NCBI GenBank assembly: GCA_004172935.1
Contig: SDZD01000008.1
Location: forward strand, 62,001 to 126,000
Length of the DNA stretch: 64,000 nt
DNA from: a bacterium
GTDB lineage: Bacteria; Armatimonadota; Abditibacteriia; Abditibacteriales; Abditibacteriaceae
Direction: 5' to 3'
Shown: in pieces, positions 53,098 through 62,000 of the stretch
How positions within the stretch are numbered: position 1 is the stretch's first letter
How the letters are laid out: the number at the start of each line of letters is the position of its first letter
The notes under the pieces: generated by a model
Told to the model about the DNA's origin: nothing
What the model saw: only the letters and a program-made list of their open reading frames with translations
Databases searched by the model: none
Made by a program: the position numbers and the translations under genes

Positions 53098-54786
53098 TCA
53101 GGTTAAGGGTTCGATTGTGCTGAGGGTGCCTGCTATTAGTTGGTGACGGCAGGTATGGCGTTGGACTTTGCCGCTGGAGGTCTTGGGGAGGGTGGCAGGG
53201 CGGATGAGTTGGATGGTGTGGGCACGGAGATCATGCTTTTCGGCGACGGATTGGCGGATGGATTGGATGATGGATTTGGAGTCGAGAGTATTGAGGTGAG
53301 AGCGCTCCAACTCGGCGACTACGGCGAGGACTTCGATGTTTTCGATTTCAAGGCCGAAGGCGGCACAAGCACCTGCGCGGATGGCAGGGTGGCTGGTGGC
53401 GACGGTGGCTTCAATGTCAGTAGGTGAGTGGTTGCGGCCCCCGATGATGATGAGGTCTTTAAGGCGCCCCGTGGGGAAGAGTTCGCCGTTGTGGAAGAAG
53501 CCCAGGTCACCTGTGCGGAGATATGGGCCTTCGCCGTTAGCAGTGTGGGCGGCGAAGGTGGAGCTAGTTTCGGCGGGGCGGTTCCAGTAGCCGTCAGTGA
53601 TATGGGGGCCACGAATCCAGATTTCGCCGATGCTGCCGGGTTCGCAGGGAACGCGGGATTCGGGGTCGATGATGAGGATTTCGGCGCCCTGCCAACTCTG
53701 GCCGCAGGAGACAAGAGGGCGGGCGCTTTCATTGAGCGAGTTCGCGGGTTGAGGGCAATGGTTTTCCAGGGAATCGGAGGTGAAGTGGGTGATGGTTGGG
53801 GGCGAGGATTTAGCGCCGCCAGAGGCGAAAAGGGTAGCCTCGGCCAAGCCGTAACAGGGGTAGAAGGCGGAATTTTGGAAGCCGTTTGTAGCGAACAGTT
53901 CGGCGAAGCGGTTCAGGGTTGGGGCGCGGACGGGTTCGGCGCCGCAGAAGGCGAGTTGCCATGCGGACAGGTCGAGGTCGGCGCGTTGTTCGGGGGTGAT
54001 TTTGCGGGCGCAGAGGTCGTAGGCGAAGTTGGGGGCACCACTGGCCTGTGAGCTATAGTTCTGGATAGCGCGCAACCAGCGGATAGGCTTCATGAGGAAG
54101 GCTTCAGGGGGCATGAGAACGCAGTGGTTGCCCGCGAGGACGCCTTGAAGCAGATTGCCGATGAGGCCCATGTCATGGAAGAGGGGAAGCCATGAGACGA
54201 TGGTGTAGTCTTCGGTTTGCTCGAAGGCAGTGGCAATCATGCGGTGGTTGGACAGCACGTTAGCGTGCGTGACCATGACGCCTTTCGGGGTTGAAGTGGA
54301 GCCGGAAGTGTATTGTAGGAAAGCCAAATTTTCCGAGGAGTGCGCTGGCTGTTGCCAGCGGGCAGGGTCAGATTTAGCGGCGTCCAAGGCGAGGCAAGGG
54401 ACATCGGGGAACAGAGATTCGAGTCGCGGGAGAAGTGAGGCGGTGGTGAGGACGAGCGCGGGCTGGCAGTCGTGAATGACGGCATTGAGCCTTGCGTCTT
54501 CGCGATGCGGGCGCGGGGGATAAAGGGGGACTGCGACGGCTCCGGCATAGAGACAGGCGAAGAAGGCACAAACATATTCCAAACCAGAGGGGAAAAGCAG
54601 AAGAACACGCTGGCGGCTGGCGCCACGCGCCTGAAGAATGGCGGCGAGGGAGCGAACGCGGTTATCGAGTTCCGCATAGGTGAGGGTTTCGGTCTCGTTT
54701 TCGCCGTCGAGAAGGAAGGTGAGGGCGCGACGATTAGGGTGGATTTGGGCGCGCTGACGCAAAGTTTCGGTGATGGTGGCATTCAT
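53098..54786 (-). CDS. Fatty acyl-AMP ligase (FAAL)
   Basis: 562 aa from ATG 54786 (MNATITETLRQRAQIHPNRRALTFLLDG); a longer frame to 54948 lies inside the P450 gene. ANL-superfamily adenylation domain with ATP loop LQYTSGSTSTPKGVMVTHANV (about 155-175), SWLPLFHDMGLIGNLLQGVLAG, SGAPNFAYDLC and YPCYGLAEATLF. It has LIIIGGRNHSPTDIEATV near the C-terminus. These are FAAL hallmarks (compare mycobacterial FadD32 and JamA): it forms acyl-AMP from a free fatty acid and loads a carrier protein rather than CoA. Start overlaps the P450 stop by 4 bases. Confidence 0.95.
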   Translation of the reverse strand: MNATITETLRQRAQIHPNRRALTFLLDGENETETLTYAELDNRVRSLAAILQARGASRQRVLLLFPSGLEYVCAFFACLYAGAVAVPLYPPRPHREDARLNAVIHDCQPALVLTTASLLPRLESLFPDVPCLALDAAKSDPARWQQPAHSSENLAFLQYTSGSTSTPKGVMVTHANVLSNHRMIATAFEQTEDYTIVSWLPLFHDMGLIGNLLQGVLAGNHCVLMPPEAFLMKPIRWLRAIQNYSSQASGAPNFAYDLCARKITPEQRADLDLSAWQLAFCGAEPVRAPTLNRFAELFATNGFQNSAFYPCYGLAEATLFASGGAKSSPPTITHFTSDSLENHCPQPANSLNESARPLVSCGQSWQGAEILIIDPESRVPCEPGSIGEIWIRGPHITDGYWNRPAETSSTFAAHTANGEGPYLRTGDLGFFHNGELFPTGRLKDLIIIGGRNHSPTDIEATVATSHPAIRAGACAAFGLEIENIEVLAVVAELERSHLNTLDSKSIIQSIRQSVAEKHDLRAHTIQLIRPATLPKTSSGKVQRHTCRHQLIAGTLSTIEPLT

Positions 54787-56156
54787 CGGCGGCGATGTAC
54801 CTCCATTGGAACCCCGAACTGTTGGCGCAGGGTGAGAACGGGCTGAGCAACGACGGGTGGTTCGGCGATGGGACGGAAGTCGAAGCGGGCGGCCAGAGCG
54901 CCCAGAATGAGTTGCGCCTCGATGATGGCGAAGCGCTGTCCCAAACAAAGGTGGCGACCGCCAGCGAAGGGGAAGTGGGCGTAGAGCGGGCGTTTGGGGC
55001 CATCGTTAGGGGCGAAGCGGGATGGGTCGAAACGCTCGGAGTCGGGCCATAAGTCGGGGTGACGGTGGGTGGTGTAAGGGCTGACAATGATGAAGGCACC
55101 CGCCGGGATGGGATAGCCCGCAATTTCGTCAGCTTCGAGGGCACGTCGAACCATCACCCACACCGGAGGATAAAGGCGCATGGCCTCGTTGAAGACCATT
55201 TCGGCGTAAGTGAGGCGCGGCAAATCGGCGATAGAAGGCCAACGACTGCCTAATACCTCATCGGCTTCGGCGTTGAGGAGTTGGAGCGACTCGGGACTTT
55301 GGGCCAGAAGGTGCCATGCCCAGGCAAGGGAGATGGCTGTGGTTTCGTGTCCGGCGATGAGGATAGTGACGACTTCATCGCGCAGTTGTTTATCTGTGAG
55401 GGGTTCGCCAGTTTCGGCGTCACGCGAATTAAGGAGCGTTGTGAGTAAGTCGCGCGGCGGATTTGGGTCAGCGCGGCGCTGGTTGATGAGTTCGTAAACG
55501 ACATCATCGACGGTGGCAAGCGATTGCTTGAAACGGGCGTTGCGCTGCGGCGAGATGGTCATGGGGGTGTTGAGCAGCGTGGCAGAGATGTGGCCGAGGT
55601 CTTCTATCATGACGGCGATGGCGTCGCAGATGTCTTCGGCGTAGGCGGAGAAGTCGGAGCTGAACATGGCGCGCACGACAATGTCGAGGGTGAGGATTTT
55701 CATCTCGTGCGCCATATCGAGGGGACGCGATTCGCCGACGTTAAGATTCCAGCCATCGACCATGCGCTGTACGGCTTCGACGATGAGGGGGCCGAAACCG
55801 ATGAGGCAACCTTCGTGGAAGTCGGGCTGCATGATGCGGCGCTGTTTGCGCCAGTAGTCGCCATCGCTGGCGAGGAGGCCCTGCCCTAGAGTGAGGGAGA
55901 CGAGCGGGGCGCGCACGATATTGGTGCGGTGCAGAACCTGTCGGATCTCTTCGGGGTGATTGAAGAAGTACACCGAGCCGTAGGGTGTGGTGTAGTGGAC
56001 GGTGTCACCGAACTCGCGGGCGAGCGTCAGCAGGAATTCGAAGGGGTTGGCGTGGGGGCTACGCGCGAAATCGGCGAGCCACTGACGGGTTGGTCCCGGT
56101 GGAGTTGGATTTAAGGGGGGAGTGGGTATCTGAGGTATAGTGGAAGTAACTGACAT
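54783..56156 (-). CDS. Cytochrome P450, possible acyl-chain hydroxylase
   Basis: 457 aa from ATG 56156; an upstream TTG is less likely. No membrane anchor, so soluble. C-helix LLASDGDYWRKQRRIMQPDFHEG, I-helix oxygen-binding AGHETTAISLAWAWHLL (about 270), ExxR in EAMRLYPPVWVMVR (about 325), and the haem loop FAGGRHLCLGQRFAIIEAQ with the thiolate Cys near 400. The overall look is of the CYP110/CYP4-like bacterial group that hydroxylates fatty acyl chains. As first gene of the cluster it would oxidise the chain activated by the FAAL. Redox partners are not in the window. Confidence 0.94.
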   Translation of the reverse strand: MSVTSTIPQIPTPPLNPTPPGPTRQWLADFARSPHANPFEFLLTLAREFGDTVHYTTPYGSVYFFNHPEEIRQVLHRTNIVRAPLVSLTLGQGLLASDGDYWRKQRRIMQPDFHEGCLIGFGPLIVEAVQRMVDGWNLNVGESRPLDMAHEMKILTLDIVVRAMFSSDFSAYAEDICDAIAVMIEDLGHISATLLNTPMTISPQRNARFKQSLATVDDVVYELINQRRADPNPPRDLLTTLLNSRDAETGEPLTDKQLRDEVVTILIAGHETTAISLAWAWHLLAQSPESLQLLNAEADEVLGSRWPSIADLPRLTYAEMVFNEAMRLYPPVWVMVRRALEADEIAGYPIPAGAFIIVSPYTTHRHPDLWPDSERFDPSRFAPNDGPKRPLYAHFPFAGGRHLCLGQRFAIIEAQLILGALAARFDFRPIAEPPVVAQPVLTLRQQFGVPMEVHRRR

Positions 56157-56284
56157 GGGCAAAACGCTTGGCGCGCAGTATGTCGGGTTGGGGTTTGTTT
56201 GAGGGGTTTGAATTGTACTTCTTTATCGTTAGAAATTAATAATTTTCCAGAGATTAACCGCAAAGTATCAGGAGGAGTTTTTGA

Positions 56285-56313
56285 TTCACCACAAAGGCAC
56301 GGAGACACAGAGG
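56285..56313. repeat. CACAGAG/CACGGAG dispersed repeat, third copy
   Basis: ttcaccacaaaggcacggagacacagagg, in the same orientation as the copies at 44839 and 44885. It lies between the P450 and esterase genes. A much eroded copy may precede it (agattaaccgcaaagtatcaggaggag, 56251-56277). Confidence 0.6.
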
Positions 56314-56362
56314 TTTTTTGTATGGGGTGGCGAGTTGGAGGTTGGAGAACCAAAATCAAGGT

Positions 56363-57292
56363 ATGGCTGAGTTCGATGCGACTTACGGTTATTCGTTGGA
56401 GCGGTTGTTGGAAGTGCCATTTCCTGAAGGGCCGTCTGATTTTGCGGAGTTTTGGCGGAGTACCTACGAAATGGCGCGCGCGGTGCCACTGAATATAGAG
56501 CGGCGGCGGATTAAGTCACCGCACCGGGATTATGAGTTGTGGGAAGTTGAGTACGATTCGTTGGATAGGGTGCGAATTGGGGGGTGGGTTGCCCTACCCG
56601 TCAGTGGGCATTTTGAACGGGGAGTTGTGATGGGGCATGGCTATGGGGGGCGGAGCGAACCTGCCATTGAACTTTCGGGGCCACCTGCTGTTGTGATTTC
56701 ACCGTGTATGCGGGGATTTCATCGCTCGGCGCGGAGGGATTTGCCGAATAATTCGGGGGAGCATGTGGTGCATGGTATCGAAAGTCGCGACACATATATT
56801 CATCGCGGGTGCGCGGCAGATTTGTGGCTGGCGGCTTCGGTTTTACTCGAACTGTATCCAGAAGCGGAAGGGAAGTTGGATTATCAGGGGGCCAGTTTTG
56901 GTGGGGGAATCGGGGCGCTGATGCTGCCGTGGGATGAGCGATTTCGGCGAGCGTTTTTGGATGTGCCCAGTTTTGGCAATCATCCGTTGCGGGTTCAATT
57001 GGATTGCAATGGGAGTGGGGCGGCGGTTAGGCGGCGGTATTTGAAAGATGTATCGGTGTTGGAGGTGCTGGCTTATTTCGATGCGGCGACAGCGGCAAAT
57101 CAGATTCGGATTCCTACTTTTGTTGCAGCAGCTTTGAGCGATGGGTCGGTGCCACCACCGGGGCAGTTCGCTGTTTACAATGCCATCGGGGCGGAGAAGG
57201 AGCTGTTCGTTCGGCAAACGGGGCATCCCGATAGCGAGGCCGACAACAGGAAACTTTGGTGGGAGTTGGGGGAGTGGTTTAACGAGGCGTGA
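56363..57292 (+). CDS. Acetyl xylan esterase/cephalosporin-C-deacetylase-like hydrolase
   Basis: 309 aa from ATG 56363 (MAEFDATYGYSLERLLEVPFPE). Alpha/beta-hydrolase of the AXE1 type: RIGGWVALPVSGHFERGVVMGHGYGG, DTYIHRGCAADLWLAASVLLELYPEAEGKLDYQGASFGGGIGALMLPWDERF with Ser around 177. The AXE1 pattern of Asp in ALSDGSVPPPGQFAVYNAIG and His in TGHPDSE completes the triad. No signal peptide, so it probably deacetylates small sugar esters in the cytoplasm. Promoter region shared with the divergent P450 cluster. Codons are unusually rich in NNG and GGG, in contrast to the left half of the window. Confidence 0.88.
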   Translation: MAEFDATYGYSLERLLEVPFPEGPSDFAEFWRSTYEMARAVPLNIERRRIKSPHRDYELWEVEYDSLDRVRIGGWVALPVSGHFERGVVMGHGYGGRSEPAIELSGPPAVVISPCMRGFHRSARRDLPNNSGEHVVHGIESRDTYIHRGCAADLWLAASVLLELYPEAEGKLDYQGASFGGGIGALMLPWDERFRRAFLDVPSFGNHPLRVQLDCNGSGAAVRRRYLKDVSVLEVLAYFDAATAANQIRIPTFVAAALSDGSVPPPGQFAVYNAIGAEKELFVRQTGHPDSEADNRKLWWELGEWFNEA

Positions 57293-57342
57293 TGGTTTTG
57301 GCTCACCGAATGCGCGACAGCAGCGCCCAAGTTACAGTCAGA

Positions 57343-57376
57343 TAGCGCGGGGCGGCGGCTGCCCTACCCCGCGCTG
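57343..57376. terminator. Possible terminator between convergent esterase and SGNH genes
   Basis: 9-bp perfect stem agcgcgggg / ccccgcgct with a 14-nt loop, between stops at 57292 and 57389. No T-run on either strand, so termination is uncertain. Confidence 0.4.
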
Positions 57377-57388
57377 ATTTCCGATGAA

Positions 57389-58729
57389 TTATGGTTTGGG
57401 GAGGAAGGGTTCGACGGCTTTTTTCCAGATGGCGTAGCCTTCGGGCTTCATGTGGAGTTGATCGCCGACGAAAAGTTCGGGACGGGGTTGGCCGTTGGCG
57501 TCCAGCATGAGCGGGAAGATGTCGATAAATTTGAGGTTGGGGACGAGCTTGGAAAAGTCGGCGACCAGCGAGTTGGCTTTGCGGATGTTGGCGACGTTGC
57601 CCCAACGCGAAGGGGCGGGAGCGACGGAGATAAATGCGATGGGCAAGTTCGGATATTTGGCGCGCACCAGAGAGACGAAGGTCATGTAATCGGCAAGAAT
57701 GGTTTCGGGCGATTTTTTATCGGCGAGGTCGTTGGTACCCGCGTAGAACACGATCATCTTCGGGTCGTAGGGCATGACGACTTTATCGACGAAATGGACG
57801 GAGTCGCTGATGTAGGAGCCACCAAAGCCGCGATTAAGGACATTGCGACCGGGGAAATCTTCGGCAAGTGTTTTCCAAAGTCGAATGCTGGAGCTGCCAA
57901 CAAAGAGAATGCCGCCTTTGGTGGGTGGGGTCTTGAGGTCGGCGGTGCCAAAATCGTCAATTTCGTTTTGAAAGCGCCAGGGCTTGGTAACAGCGGGTAA
58001 TTTCGCCCATTGGTCAGTCGTGGGCAGCACCGCATTCTCACCATTAAAAGCGACCGAAAGAACCGGGGGAGCGATGGGGTCGTGTTCTTTGGAGGCGAAG
58101 ATGTGCATGACATCGTTGTCTGGGCCATCTCCGACTTCCTGACGGGTGATGATGAGAGTGGCCTGACCGTTGGTATCACTCTTCAAGAAATTCAGTAGCG
58201 CGGGGGTAGAAAAATTGATGACCTGATCGGCGACGCCCGTTCCGGTGATGGTGAAAGTGCCGAGAGAAGTAACGGTATCGGTCTTGAGATTGAGCGCTGA
58301 GGTCGCGTCGTTGGCGGGGGCGTTGAGCCATGTCGCCGCTTTCTCGCTCCAACTCTCGCTGGGGTCACCGTCTTTAAGACCGAAGACGTTGAATGTCCAG
58401 ATTTTACCGGGAGCCGATTTGCCCTCAGCGGTGGTGAGGCGAAGGCCCAGAGTTACACCAGAAGCGGTGGTAACAGGGTCAGGCAAGGTGGCGAGATCAA
58501 AACGCAGGTAGGTTTTGCGCGAGGAAAGTAAGTCCTTGGAGTTGCGAACGCGCAGGACATCGTGGTCCCCGAAATTGCCGTCATCGAAGCCCGCACCGCC
58601 TCGGACATTGAGATCGGCGCCTTTGCCTTGAGCGGTGGAAATGAATGTGGGAGCGGCTTGAGCGGTGCCGAAGGCGCTCAGAAGCGCTAATGTGCCTAGA
58701 AACGAGGTACGTTTGAATTTATTTTTCAT
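57389..58729 (-). CDS. Secreted CBM-like/DNRLRE and SGNH hydrolase
   Basis: 446 aa from ATG 58729 (MKNKFKRTSFLGTLALLSAFGTAQA, a signal peptide). Residues 25-210 form a DNRLRE-type beta domain (GADLNVRGGAGFDDGNFGDHD, KTYLRFDLATLPDPV, TWLNAPANDATS), often carbohydrate-binding. The C-terminal SGNH esterase has GGILFVGSSSIRLWKTL (Ser), NRGFGGSYISD (Gly), FYAGTNDLADKKSP (Asn) and GDQLHMKPEGYAIW (Asp/His). Together they suggest de-esterification of polysaccharides. A second SGNH enzyme with a different accessory domain is at 21589. Confidence 0.9.
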   Translation of the reverse strand: MKNKFKRTSFLGTLALLSAFGTAQAAPTFISTAQGKGADLNVRGGAGFDDGNFGDHDVLRVRNSKDLLSSRKTYLRFDLATLPDPVTTASGVTLGLRLTTAEGKSAPGKIWTFNVFGLKDGDPSESWSEKAATWLNAPANDATSALNLKTDTVTSLGTFTITGTGVADQVINFSTPALLNFLKSDTNGQATLIITRQEVGDGPDNDVMHIFASKEHDPIAPPVLSVAFNGENAVLPTTDQWAKLPAVTKPWRFQNEIDDFGTADLKTPPTKGGILFVGSSSIRLWKTLAEDFPGRNVLNRGFGGSYISDSVHFVDKVVMPYDPKMIVFYAGTNDLADKKSPETILADYMTFVSLVRAKYPNLPIAFISVAPAPSRWGNVANIRKANSLVADFSKLVPNLKFIDIFPLMLDANGQPRPELFVGDQLHMKPEGYAIWKKAVEPFLPKP

Positions 58730-59010
58730 GCTGATGGCTATTGGACAGTGTGAGCGAGTCGAATGTAACTGCAGATTCATTTATTGCTCGAAGTTTCAAA
58801 TACCGGTATCTTAGATTCAATATACCCGGCGAAGAAGGAGTTCAAACAGTCAATAGGACACGCCAAGCAAAGCGAAGGCACCGCTCACTAAGTTCGCGAG
58901 GTTATTTCAATATGTCTGGGTGCCTCTCACGGACACAGCAAGCCACCTAACGCATAGGGCGACTGGCTGGAGGCTCTTGGTAATCAAGGGTAATGAATCT
59001 AAATTAGGAC
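58730..59010. other. Spacer upstream of the giant protease
   Basis: About 280 bases between divergent genes with no supported ORF. No near-consensus promoter can be picked out by eye. The regulatory box at 59011-59046 follows. Confidence 0.5.
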
Positions 59011-59046
59011 GATTTCAGAGTTGTCGTCAGAGTTTTTTCAGAGCGC
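59011..59046 (+). promoter_or_regulatory. TCAGA direct-repeat box upstream of the giant protease
   Basis: gatttcagagttgtcgtcag then agttttttcagagcg. TCAGA occurs three times, 13 and 11 bases apart. The GTCAGAG-TTTT-TTCAGAG pair has the 7+4 spacing of OmpR/PhoB-type boxes. The last 20 bases and the GATTTCAGA block are identical to the box upstream of the ankyrin gene at 47351-47390. It ends 41 bases before the start codon. Confidence 0.65.
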
Positions 59047-59087
59047 GCGCGCAAGATGTTAGGCAGAATCCCAAACGGGAAAACATC

Positions 59088-62000
59088 ATGAACATCCGTT
59101 CCCGCTTCGCGCCATACGCGCACTGCTGCGACCAAGCCGAGCCGCCCTCGGTTAGAGAGTCGCGGCGGAATAATCTAAAAAACTCTCTTCGGCTGGCACT
59201 TGCCGCCTCGCTCTCGGTCGTGGGTTTAACGAGCACCGCCCATGCACAGAATGTGCAGGTACGCACTACACGCGGAGTCACCACTGCCAAGGCTGGCGAG
59301 CTGCTGGTTAAATTCGGCTCCTCTTCTTCTAACTCATTAATTTCGATTCACTCAAATATTTCGAGCATTCGCGCTAAAGCCGCCCCTACAAATAAAATAA
59401 TCGGAGCCATCGAATTGCAAAGCTTCGGTTCGATAGGCTGGCAATTGGTAAAGTTGCCCACAGGCATGTCGCTGGAAGATGGCATAAAGTTCTATAAGTC
59501 TCAAGCCAACGTTTTAGATGTGGAACCCAACCCAGTCGTTCATGCGATGGCAGTGCCCAACGATCCGGCCTATTCTCAACAGTATGGGCTAGAAAAAATC
59601 GGCGCTCCTGCTGCGTGGAACAAAAACAAAGGCAGCGCCAGCACCATTGTTGCCGTGATTGATACCGGCGTCAATTACACGCACGAAGACCTATCGGCGA
59701 ATATGTGGAAGAATCCGAAGGAGATTCCCGGCAACGGCAAAGATGACGATGGCAATGGATATATAGACGATGTGTACGGCGTAGACACAGTTGATAAAGA
59801 TGGCGACCCGATGGACTCGCACCATCATGGCACTCATTGTGCGGGCATTATCGGCGCAGCGGGTAACAACGGTATCGGCATTTCAGGCGTGAACTGGAAC
59901 GTAAAAATAATGGCGTGCAAGGTGTTGGGGGCCGATGGGAGCGGGAGCGTAGCTGGCATTATCGAAGGTTTGCAGTACGTGTTAACGATGAAGGCTCGCG
60001 GCAACAATATTCGTGTTGTGAACGAGAGTCTGGGCGGCCCCGGCTACTCGCAGGCGACCAAAGACGTGATCGACGCCTTAGGCAAAGAGGGCGTTTTTGT
60101 GGCAGCAGCGGCGGGCAATGAGACGACCAACAACGACGCTACCCCCAGCTATCCGGCCTCTTACGACTGCCCGAACATCATTTCGGTGGCGGCTTCGGAT
60201 TCGCGCGATAACGTAGCGAGCTTTTCTAACTACGGCGCGACCAGCGTTGACCTTGCGGCGCCTGGCGTGGACATTTACTCGACTTTCTGGCCGGGGAATA
60301 GTTCGTATGCCAACTCCAGCGGCACCTCGATGGCGACTCCTATGGTCGCGGGTGCAGCGGCATTGCTGTATGCGTTCAACCCATCGCTTACCCCTGAAGC
60401 GATGAAAAAGTTGTTGATGGATACCGTCGATCCGTTGCCACAGTGGGATGGCAAGGTGGTTACGGGCGGACGCATGAATTTGGCGCGCGCGTTGACGAGC
60501 ATCGACCCGAACGGATTACCGATTGTGACTTCGACTTCGCCGCGCGGGGTTTCGAGCAACTTGCGTCCGGCGATTACGGTCAGCTTCTCGAAGCCGATGA
60601 ATCAGGCCAGTGTGCAGAGTAACTGGAGCTTTGCGCCCGCCGTGACGGGCACGTTCGTTTGGAGCAACAATAACCAGACAGTGACCTTCGCGCCCAGCGG
60701 CAATTTGGTGGCGGGTACAATGTATGAAGGTCGCATCAAGGGAACAGCAGTAAGCGCGGCGGGCGTGAAACTGGACGGCGACTTATCGGGCGCTTCGACT
60801 GGTTCACCCAGTGATGACTATGTGTGGAACTTCCGCATTGTGGGCGCGCCCTCGAACGACAACTTTGCGCGCGCCATGCCGTTGAGCGGCGATAGCGGCT
60901 ATGTTCCAGCTTTCAACATGGGAGCGACGCGCGAAGCGGGCGAAGGTCGTCATGGCAACTACTATGGGCAGGGCGACAAATCGGTGTGGTTCAAGTGGAC
61001 AGCTCCAGCGACAGGCAACTTGATTTTCGATACGACGGGTTCGACTTTTAGCCACGTTATCGGCGTTTACACCGGCTCTTCGGTGGGGGCATTGACGACG
61101 CAGAAGTTGGGCGACTCGAATTATATTCACAACGAAGTCCAGATCGCGTTGCGCGTAGTAGCTGGCACAACCTACTCCATCGTTATCGACGGCGATTTCT
61201 ACCCTCAAACCGAGACTACCCTCCCCTTCACCGACACGGGGAACATCCGTTTGTCCTGGCTGTTGTATCGCTCGCCAGCAAACGATAACTATGCCAGCGC
61301 GCAGAACATTTCGGGCGTCAAGGGCAGCACAACGGGCAACACGCTCGGCGCCTACTGGGAAGACGGCGAAACCAGCCACGCCGGAGCCGATTCGTCGGTA
61401 TGGTTCCGCTGGACAGCGCCCGCCAACGGCGCGGTAACTTTCGATACCATCGGCACCAACTGGGACACCGAACTCTCGGCCTTCACAGGCACCCCGATTA
61501 GAACCGCCAAAGAAGTCGCGCAAGATCGCGACGGCGGCGGTGCCAACGGCACCAGCCTGATGCCATTCACGGTTTCGGCGGGCGCCACCTATTACATCTC
61601 GGTTGGTGGCGCGGGCTATGCCTTCAATGATGCGCGCGGCGACTTCAAGCTGAACTGGAACTTTGTGAATGCCCCGACCAACGATGCGTTCTCGAAAGCC
61701 ATTGCTCTCAACCCTGCCAACGGGGGCACGCTGACGACTTCGACTTATGGAGCCACGTTGGAGGCCAACGAACCAGAAGTCGAGTACGACGAAGGCATCG
61801 CCTCCATCTGGTACACATGGACAGCGCCCACAGATGGCGCGGTTAGCTTCGACACGTTGGGCAGTAGTTTCAATACCAACCTGGGCGTATATACCGGGAA
61901 CACGCTTTCGGGCCTGACAGTCGTGGCCGAGAACGACGATAACAAATCGGTCGAAGAAACGGAAACCTCGAAGGTGAAATTTACAGCGGTCAAAGGCACG

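Noticed and set aside
47784-56156. Remnant of a PKS/NRPS cluster
   Set aside because: No ketosynthase, acyltransferase, condensation or amino-acid adenylation fragment is visible in the spacers or in other frames.
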